This document shows, in pieces, positions 56,363 through 64,000 of a stretch of DNA of 64,000 nucleotides. A program made the position numbers and the translations under genes. The DNA comes from Brachynemurus nebulosus (lineage: Eukaryota; Arthropoda; Insecta; Neuroptera; Myrmeleontidae), in the NCBI GenBank assembly GCA_035578155.1, contig JAPWDM010000005.1, positions 29,318,108 to 29,382,107 of the forward strand, read 5' to 3'. The notes beneath the pieces are model-generated. The model searched no databases. It was not told the origin of the DNA and worked only from the letters and a program-made list of their open reading frames with translations. Every line of letters starts with the position of its first letter. Position 1 is the first letter of the stretch.

Positions 56363-58138
56363 ATGGGCTCACAGCAAGGCGATACTAAAACTGAAAATTC
56401 CTCCGAGGGGACAAAACAAGAACCTTCTAACAACACTCCAACGCAAAATGATCGATCCGGTGCCAATCAAAATGATCAGAGGGGTGGCTCCGGGGGCGGG
56501 GGTGGCGGTATGAATAGGAAACGCGCACGCGGGGGTCGTTGGCAGGGAAATCGTAATGCCAGCGAAGGTGGCGGCGGAGGGGGAAATTTTAATAATAGTG
56601 ATCAACAGGGCCCCGGTGGTAATCAAAATAGAGATGATCAAGATATGGATAGACGCAGGGGAGGTGGTGGCCGTGGCGGCGACGGCGGTGGTCGAGGTTC
56701 CGGGGGTCGGTTTAGTGGCGGCGGTGGCGGTCCAGGAAATCGCGATAGGGAATTTGAACGTATTAATGAGAAAGTAATGCAAATAAGTGGGCCAACTTTG
56801 GAACTTCCCCCATTAGATAATACCGAGAAAAAATTCGCGGGACGGAATCGTTTGTACGTTGGTAATTTGACAAGTGACGTCACGGAAGAAGAGATTACCG
56901 AGTTGTTTAAACCGTACGGGGAAACAAGTGAACTCTTTTTGAATAAAGAGAAAATGTTCGCATTTATTCGTTTAGATTATCATGCTAATGCTGAACGAGC
57001 AAAGCGTGAATTAGATGGACAAATGCGTAAGGGTCGCCCATTAAAAATTCGATTTGCACCAAACGCTTCAAGCGTGCGAGTTAAAAATTTAACGCCGTAC
57101 GTTACAAATGAACTGTTATACGCGGCATTCTCTGTATTTGGAGACATCGAACGGTGCGTTGTAATTGTAGATGAACGTGGTAAATCAACTTGCGAAGGTA
57201 TCGTGGAATTTGCCCGTAAACCGGCAGCTCTGTGCGCTATTCGCAGATGCAGTGAAAACTGCTACTTCTTAACATCATCTTTGAGACCCGTCGTTGTCGA
57301 GCCATATGATATTCTCGACGACATTGATGGTTTTTCCGAGAAAGGTCTAAATCAGAAAAAAGGAAACGACTGGTATAAAGCAAGAGAGACTGGTCCACGT
57401 TTCGCAGCACCAAACTCATTCGAGCACGAGTACGGCACCCGTTGGAAACAATTAGTCGAAATATACAAACAGAAATTTGAGGCTTTAAAACGTGAACAGC
57501 AAATGGAAGAAGATAAATTAGAAGCGCAAATGGAATATGCGCGATACGAACACGAAACGGAAATGTTACGTGAACAGTTACGCGCACGCGAATTAGATAA
57601 AGAGAGACAGAAGCGCGAATGGGAAATGAAAGAGAGGGCTGTGGAAGAGGAGCGGCAACAAAGGGAAGAACAAATGCGACGCATGCAAGAAGAAATGTTG
57701 TCCAGAATGACCCATCAGGAGGAAGACTTACGCCGACGACAAGAAGAGAATAGCCTCTTCCTGAAAGCCCATCAGTTGACGAATATGCTGGAACAGCAAG
57801 AACGTTACGACACCACTGTCGTGTCTGGCAACGACTCAGGAAGTAACATACCGTTGGATCCGAAATCGTTTATGGACGCTTACGATCGCGGAAATGATCG
57901 AATGGGCGGCGGCAACGACATGGGTCGAGTAGATGATCGAATGGGCGGCGGTCACATGGATAATCGATTCATGGACAATCGAATGGATAATCGAATGGGT
58001 GGTGGAGGAGGTGGTGGCGGCGGTGGCCGTGGTTACGATAATGACATGCGCGGTAATCGCGGCGGCGGAAATTGGGGTAATATTGGAGGACGTAGAGATG
58101 ATCAAGGAGGATATCAAAATAAACGACGACGTTATTAG
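56363..58138 (+). CDS. nonA: NonA / DBHS-family RNA-binding protein
   Basis: One uninterrupted frame encodes 591 aa from ATG at 56363; I chose it over upstream in-frame codons because a splice acceptor ends at 56354 and the context AAAATGG is good. DBHS proteins are nuclear RNA/DNA-binding proteins of splicing, transcription and RNA retention; fly NonA affects vision and courtship song. Order: Gly/Asn/Arg-rich N-terminus with RGG-type repeats (40-125), RRM1 (about 162-232; RNP2 LYVGNL, RNP1 KMFAFIRL), RRM2 (about 236-315; VRVKNL and CEGIVEFA), NOPS segment (about 316-375 with PRFAAPNSFEHEYGTRWK), a long charged coiled coil (about 380-490) and a Gly/Met/Asp-rich C-terminus with DNRM repeats ending KRRRY, a likely nuclear signal. 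A polyadenylation motif is at 58757. Coding sequence is GC-richer than its surroundings. Confidence 0.96.
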   Translation: MGSQQGDTKTENSSEGTKQEPSNNTPTQNDRSGANQNDQRGGSGGGGGGMNRKRARGGRWQGNRNASEGGGGGGNFNNSDQQGPGGNQNRDDQDMDRRRGGGGRGGDGGGRGSGGRFSGGGGGPGNRDREFERINEKVMQISGPTLELPPLDNTEKKFAGRNRLYVGNLTSDVTEEEITELFKPYGETSELFLNKEKMFAFIRLDYHANAERAKRELDGQMRKGRPLKIRFAPNASSVRVKNLTPYVTNELLYAAFSVFGDIERCVVIVDERGKSTCEGIVEFARKPAALCAIRRCSENCYFLTSSLRPVVVEPYDILDDIDGFSEKGLNQKKGNDWYKARETGPRFAAPNSFEHEYGTRWKQLVEIYKQKFEALKREQQMEEDKLEAQMEYARYEHETEMLREQLRARELDKERQKREWEMKERAVEEERQQREEQMRRMQEEMLSRMTHQEEDLRRRQEENSLFLKAHQLTNMLEQQERYDTTVVSGNDSGSNIPLDPKSFMDAYDRGNDRMGGGNDMGRVDDRMGGGHMDNRFMDNRMDNRMGGGGGGGGGGRGYDNDMRGNRGGGNWGNIGGRRDDQGGYQNKRRRY

Positions 58139-58756
58139 AGACTCTAACGTTATCAATGTAATTTTTTTAAGCAAAAAATGGATTTTTAATTGAAAGGTCA
58201 TTTTAACCAAATCATGTTTTCCTTAGGAAATAATATTTTTAAAATATTATTTTTCTCTTTAAAAGATTTTAAAATTTATTTTTCACGATTTTTTTTTCTT
58301 TTTTTTGGAAAAGTAACATTTCAATGAAATAAGGAAGAATTAAAAGTTAAATGTTTTGCAGATAATTCTTTTATAATGTATTTATTGAGCCAAGGACGTA
58401 TATATATATATATTTTGATTTGTTTAAAAAAAAAGTAGACAACATTTTTATAACTATTGCATAATTTTGTGCAATTGGATGTATATTTTTTTCTGTGCAG
58501 AAAGATGATTTTATAGACGTTGCTCGACTTGTGACGCAATTAAAACTTTGATATTTATTGGAAGTAGAAATTTTAGTAGTTTTTGGTCGAGGATCGTCTG
58601 TAAATTGTTTATGTTTGTCAGTGTCATTAATTTAAAGGACTTTAATCTGATACGTAGATATGATTATCGTAATTTTTAGGTAAAAAAAATATATGAACAA
58701 ACATAGGAAACGTATTTTTCAGTTCATGTGTCTCTTGTAAAACTAAAATTATAACA

Positions 58757-58762
58757 AATAAA
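58757..58762 (+). promoter_or_regulatory. Candidate polyadenylation signal of nonA
   Basis: AATAAA 619 nt after the stop, followed by AT-rich and T-rich sequence. No closer canonical AATAAA was noted. Confidence 0.5.
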
Positions 58763-59280
58763 GGTTAAATTTAAAATATATATTTATTTAGTTTATTTTT
58801 TATACATATCCTTAATTCAGACTTAAAGTAACAGGTCATTCTTCAAGAAAAACGGAGTGTTAGGAAATAGTCAAGAAGTTTTCTCGCAAGCAAAAATAGC
58901 GTAAACTCTATCTTCTTCACTTCTCACCATAAAACATATAAACACGAGTTGACTTTCGGTTTTTCACCATCTTCAGGTGTAGCCAAACGATTTTGAAGTA
59001 AGAGACTTTCGTTCGTTTGCGCAGGTGGAGCCGGTAAAATAAATCAACTCACTGGCCACTGACCTTACCTTCAAAATGACTTAGACTGATCCATTTTAAA
59101 ACGCGTTTCTGCATATCTCTCAGTTCACATTCTGTCGGGTTTAAAATACAATTGTATTTTGCCTCAAGATGGTGTAAAAAAATATTAATATAGATTTTTA
59201 CAAAGTAAGCCTTTCGAACGTTAATTATTTGTCTTTGAAAATTACGGTTTGCTCTAGTAATTTATACAAATACAGTGTTA
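58763..59280. other. AT-rich intergenic DNA after nonA
   Basis: Nothing recognised up to the MITE at 59281. Confidence 0.45.
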
Positions 59281-59951
59281 CGCTCCTTTCATATTATACG
59301 GTTTTTGCCGTACGGCAAAAAACCGTACGGTCGTATTTTTTCAGCGGAGTGAAGAAGAGCATGGTACCTTTCACATTACACGGTCACGGCAAAATGCCGT
59401 TGCCGTGCTGTGTAGCAGCCGTCTCTTGCCACTGGACTTGACGGTTGCCGTACGGCGTTTTTAATTCAGTAGTGTATGTAATTAAATAGGTGCTTTCACA
59501 TTAGACGGTTTTTTAACGTACGGCATTAACATTATTTTGTTGAATTTCATGTTAATTATTAATTTTATTTGTGAAATGGATGGAACTAAATTTAATGTGA
59601 TAATCAGTATTTTAATAGATTGTATGTAATTTCGAAATTGTGTGTTTTGACGTTAAATTGGCCAAGAAATTAATCAAAGGAGCCTGTAAACATCCAAAAA
59701 TAGTTGAAAGATTTATTTTCGTCATTTTTCAGGTCTTGAAAGAGTGTGATTATAAATAATCTTATTTTCTATTTCCTCTGATTTATAGAATTAACTTTAA
59801 TTACATTTGTTACTGTGTAATGTTGCAAATCAAATGAAGATATTCAGTTTACAACGGCAAAAAACCGTGCAACGTGAAAGCAACAATATTACGGCAAAAA
59901 GTCGTACGGTTTTTTACCGTGCGGCGAAAACCGTACAATGTGAAAGGAGCG
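59281..59951. mobile_element. PIF/Harbinger-like MITE with CCGTACGG arrays
   Basis: TTA on both sides (59278-59280, 59952-59954). Ends CGCTCCTTTCATATTATACGG and, complemented, CGCTCCTTTCACATTGTACGG. Many TTTGCCGTACGGCAAA-type palindromes at both ends. No transposase; ORFs 59229-59441 and 59807-60010 are internal shadows. Confidence 0.85.
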
Positions 59952-60171
59952 TTAGGAGAGGCTGGGAGCATTTTTTTTTAATCACGATGAACACTTTCTT
60001 AATATTTTAATTATTTTGTTTATCGATTAGATCAGGGCATGGCAACTTTTAGCGAATTTCGAAAACTCGAAATTCACCTATTACAGTAGGTCTCATGACG
60101 CAATCTGAGTCCGGGACTATGGCAGAAATCTGTTTTGAGGTCCCTAGAATACGAAAATGATATTCACTAAA

Positions 60172-60174
<3 letters not shown>

Positions 60175-60241
<67 letters not shown>
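60175..60241. repeat. (TA)n microsatellite
   Basis: About 33 TA units joined to the dispersed repeat copy at 60245-60385. Confidence 0.95.
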
Positions 60242-60244
<3 letters not shown>

Positions 60245-60245
<1 letters not shown>

Positions 60246-60385
60246 GTGTTCCCACGATAACTCTCGAACGAAACGTCTAACGCTTATGAAATTTTGTGTG
60301 CGGACTGGATTCTGAATTGGCTTGGCTAAGTTCGTTAGCCAGACACGTCGGATGCCCAGAAGTAGGTTTTCTGGCCATTTTTTAT
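60245..60385 (-). repeat. Dispersed repeat copy 2, abutting a microsatellite
   Basis: The reverse-strand counterpart of 1525-1650: on the minus strand CTGGGCATCCGACGTGTC and GAGAGTTATCGTGG in the same order, joined to (TA)n at the same end. Confidence 0.65.
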
Positions 60386-60894
60386 CATTCGATCCTATCA
60401 TAAAACAGTTCGATTTTTACATCGTTGAAAAGGAAAAAAAAATTATGAAGAAAATGTTCTTATAATTTTCTTTCTATGTTAAGTAGTTTTCGAGAAAATC
60501 GTAATTTTCACTATTGCCTTATTTTGCTCTCTTTGTCATTGTAATAAGTAATTTATATTTCTATCTCAGTTCTTTATGAAGTATAAAAATATTTCACTTT
60601 TTTATTAAAGAATTTTGTGAGAACAAGTGAAGTATATTCACATACATGTGTTATAACACACATACATGTATAGAGTTTTGTTTCTCATTTATTGCATTAT
60701 AATTAGCATGGTTCTATCTCATGTTAAAAAATGTAAATTAAACAGATTTTCTAAGCTAATGTAATGAAGAATTTTTTTTTTTTTTATTGAATTTTTAAGT
60801 AAACAAGAAATTGAAGATTATGTTATGATATAATATTATTAAATATATGAAACAAAACAAAATATGTACAATGTACATATGTATGTACGGAAAA

Positions 60895-62040
60895 ATATTT
60901 TGAATCGATTTTGAAAATTTTTTCACTAATAATTAATAATGTTAAAAAATTAAACCATTTCAAATGTATTTAAGGTATTTTATGTGAGGTCAAGGTTTTC
61001 GGGACCTAAAAAGGCCAGAAATTAATTAACCAATCGATTTTAAAAATTTTTTCACAGTTAGTAAGTTAAAGTATTTGAATTAATTAATTAAATGATGTCC
61101 GCAAGAAGCTTACGGACTGCCATAAGTTAAATGAGATCCTTAGAACCCTTTTCTTACTGTTAGAGTACTAGACTTGTATGAGTTTCGCCAGGATATACTG
61201 ATCCCATAATTGTAAAAAATAAACTAAACGACCAATTTTAAAAATTTCTTCACTGTTACAGAGCTAAACTATTTTAGATAGATTTAGAATACATTATGTA
61301 AGGTCCGCCAGGGTCCACAGGACCCAAAAGTGTCAAAAATAAACTAACTGACCGATTTTGAAAATTTTTTCACTGTTACAGAGCTAAACTATTTTAGATA
61401 AATATCGATTACGTTATGTAAGATCCGCCTGGGTCCATAGGACCCAAAAGTGTCAAAAATAAACTGCCTGATCGATTTTGAAAATTTTTTCACTGTTACA
61501 GAGCTAAACTGTTTTAGATAAATATAGATTGCGTTATGTAAGGTCTGCCAGGGTCCATAGGATCCAGAAGTGTCAAAAATGAACTAACTGACCGATTTTG
61601 AAAATTTTTTCACTGTTACAGAGCTAAACTATTTTAGATAAATATAAATTACGTTATGTAAGGTCCACCAAGGTCCATAGAACCCAAAAGTGTCAAAAAT
61701 AAACTAACTGACCCATTTTGAAAATTTTTTCACTGTTACAGAGCTAAACTATTTTAGATAAATATAGATTACGTTATGTAAAGTCTGCCAGGGTCCATCG
61801 GATCCAAAAGTGTCAAAAATAAACTAACCGACCGATTTTGAAAATTTTTTCACTGTTGGGGAGCTAAGGTATTTTAGATACATATAGATTACGTTATGTA
61901 AGGTCTGACAGTGTCAGTAGGACCTAAAAGTGTCAAAAATAAAATAACTGACCGATTTTGAAACTTTTTTACTATTACCGAGGTAAACTATTTTAGATAG
62001 GTACAGGTTGTGTTATCTGAGATCCACAACTGTCCTGCGG
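60895..62040 (+). repeat. 120-bp tandem repeat array
   Basis: GAGCTAAACT starts at 61261, 61381, 61501, 61621 and 61741, with a variant at 61861: a period of exactly 120 bp. Each unit has TTTTGAAAATTTTTTCACTG, TTTTAGATA, ACGTTATGTAAGGTC, GGTCCATAGGA and AAAGTGTCAAAAATAAACTA. Units left of 61250 and right of 61970 are diverged. Diverged units continue past the TA tract at 62230-62510, so the tract arose within the array. Confidence 0.95.
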
Positions 62041-62078
62041 ATGCAAATGCGGCGTAGAATGCTACACAACGGGTTTTG

Positions 62079-62222
<144 letters not shown>

Positions 62223-62229
62223 CATAAAG

Positions 62230-62997
62230 TCCGCCTAGAATATACGGTCGAGCTGATTTTTTAATGAGGTCCACCGGGATCTTGCAGATCCGAAAACGCC
62301 AGTAATAAGCTATCGAACCGATGCTAAAAAATTTCTCACTGCTAGAGAACTAAATTATTTAAGATGGATACAACTATGCTGCACAAAATTCGTTCGGGTT
62401 CTTGGGTTCCCAAAAATACCAAAACTAATTACCCAGCCGATTTTAAAAATTCTTTTACTCTTAGAAAGCTAAACTATTTTAAATAGGTACAGGTCTTAGA
62501 TGAGATCCGCCAGTGCCCAAGATTTGGAAATTCGCTATGTTATACAGATGCTGCGACAGGGGTATTTTTTGTATAGAGCCTTTTTTAGAGTTATACAGAG
62601 CGTTTCAAAATGATTGAAGTGCCAAGGTCACAAAAAATGTGTACAAATAAAAATATTGCCGCTCTTCATAAAAATGATCAAAATTATGTATACGTATAAC
62701 ATTCGATAGCGTGGCATGTTGTTTGGGAAAGGGAATGTAGTTTCACAGAAAATATGTACTATGTAGTTACTGTGAAATAAATTTTGTGTTCAGCAATCAC
62801 CTTGGCAATTCAATCATTTGAAAGGCTCTGTATATACCAAAATAATACTACACAGGCGCAAGCTGGGTCTAGAAATTAATAGAAGTTCAAGACGAAGTGG
62901 TCTAAGTATCAAAAACAAATTGATCTTGTCTTTTAAAAATCTTGAAAAATATTAGTCAAGTCTGTGAGTTATCTATTAAAAATTTTGATAAATTTTG
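62230..62997. other. Diverged array units and unrecognised DNA
   Basis: Diverged copies of the 120-bp unit run to about 62510. A short inverted pair (GAGCGTTTCAAAATGATTGA near 62600, and TTCAATCATTTGAAAGGCTC near 62810) may be another MITE of about 240 bp. Confidence 0.5.
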
Positions 62998-63996
62998 CCG
63001 GGTACACACTGAGACAAACATTGTTAGCTAACACAAATGTTAGCGAACAATGTTTTTGAACACTTGTTAACTAATAAAGTTAGCTAACATGAATGTACAC
63101 ACTGCAATTTTGATTTTTTTAGAACATTTGGTATTTTATTGTTGTTACATGTTTTTATTCATTATTGATATAAAAAAAATCTCAAGTAGTGATGATGACG
63201 TTATGGTATTGTAAGTGTGATTTTTGATTGGACATATCAATCGGCCGGGAAACGAGAACGGATTGAGTTTTTTTAGAAACGAACGGGAACATATAATTTT
63301 CACTGGATTGGGACTGGCACTAAAGGTGGTAATCGAAGCAAGAACCGAGTTCCTTTGGGAATTGGATTAAAACTGATAAATCGGGTGGAACTGAGACTTA
63401 TCGGGATTTGACTTTTTTTCAGGACTGGCAAATCAACTTCGGGAGGAATGGCAAATTAACTTCGGGTGTAGGTGGGAACAAAATATAAAAATTCTCAGCG
63501 ATATCTCTAGTTTGGATATCAAAATAAAGAAGAAAAAAAAGCGTCAATGGTGGATAAAAAGTGTTTTGCAATGTTGTCTAGCTTTAGAATTACAGAATAA
63601 TTTGCAAATTCAGGATGCAAGTAAAATCAGAAACTTCTACAGAATGTCTAAAACAGATTTTTAAATATTCATTAAACCGCAAATCATCAAAAAATTAAAA
63701 AATAAAAAAATAAAAACTCTTAATAAAAATTATAGCAAATATAAATTATACAAATACATAAAAAATAAAAAATAAACTTGTTCAAATATAAAACAATTAT
63801 TTTGTTTCATTAAAAAATGTTAGCTAACATTCAAACTCTTTGAAGTTTACCGCTCGTCAGTGGGAAACATAATAACACGCTAAATAACATTTTTTTTTAA
63901 CAAAAATGTTAGTACAACAGAAATCAAACGAACATGTTAGTGAACAATGTTAGCGAACTGTGTTAGCTAACAATGTTCGTCTCAGTGTGTACCCGG
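62998..63996. mobile_element. MITE with TTAGCTAAC arrays at the right edge
   Basis: Ends CCGGGTACACACTGAGAC (left) and GTCTCAGTGTGTACCCGG (right) are exact inverse matches. TGTTAGCTAACA and TGTTAGCGAAC blocks repeat at both ends. The right target flank is off the window. No transposase ORF. Confidence 0.88.
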
Positions 63997-64000
63997 GGTT

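Noticed and set aside
56369..58210. Several ORFs on both strands overlapping nonA.
   Set aside because: They are shadows of the Gly-rich and coiled-coil coding regions in other frames.

Overview
This is AT-rich animal nuclear DNA, almost certainly from an insect. Support for that: a ZAD-C2H2 zinc-finger gene (a class expanded in arthropods), a NonA/DBHS gene, short GT-AG introns, and a heavy load of short non-autonomous DNA transposons. I cannot name the order or species from sequence alone. No CRISPR array, operon, rRNA, or convincing tRNA gene is present.

Six protein-coding genes can be reconstructed by joining exons whose splice phases agree. (1) The 3' part of an IFRD1-type gene, plus strand, up to 3873. 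(2) A ZAD plus C2H2 zinc-finger gene, minus strand, 9986-7800. (3) A complete 17-exon ATAD2-type AAA ATPase/bromodomain gene, minus strand, 30888-18180, 1391 aa. (4) A complete 6-exon PDE12-type phosphodiesterase gene, plus strand, 33449-37296. (5) A complete 5-exon PWP1 WD-repeat gene, minus strand, 47315-38972. (6) A NonA-type RNA-binding gene with an uninterrupted coding region, plus strand, 56363-58138. IFRD1/zinc-finger and PDE12/PWP1 are convergent pairs; ATAD2/PDE12 and PWP1/NonA are divergent pairs. No shared pathway is evident, although several products are nuclear: ATAD2 (chromatin), PWP1 (nucleolus), NonA (RNA processing) and the zinc-finger protein.

The rest is mostly mobile-element DNA. 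I see hAT-like elements with 8-bp target duplications (28014-30307, 28855-29775, 34222-34588, 34663-35217, 43039-44237, 49809-50148 and probably 44476-45249), TTAA-flanked piggyBac-like elements (23855-24708, 22518-23127, 47907-48281), TA-flanked Tc1/mariner-like elements, TTA-flanked Harbinger-like elements (4667-5396, 59281-59951), and one 5'-truncated LINE with a long reverse-transcriptase ORF antisense inside PWP1 intron 3. Long (TA)n tracts occur at seven places and a 120-bp tandem array lies near the right end.

The most interesting pattern is how these elements sit in introns. Ordinary introns here are about 54-140 nt. Five long ATAD2 introns and PDE12 intron 2 are each explained by a MITE inserted 7-42 nt downstream of the 5' splice site. 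In two cases the hAT target duplication overlaps the splice donor itself, so insertion copied the donor, and one copy is the donor in use today.
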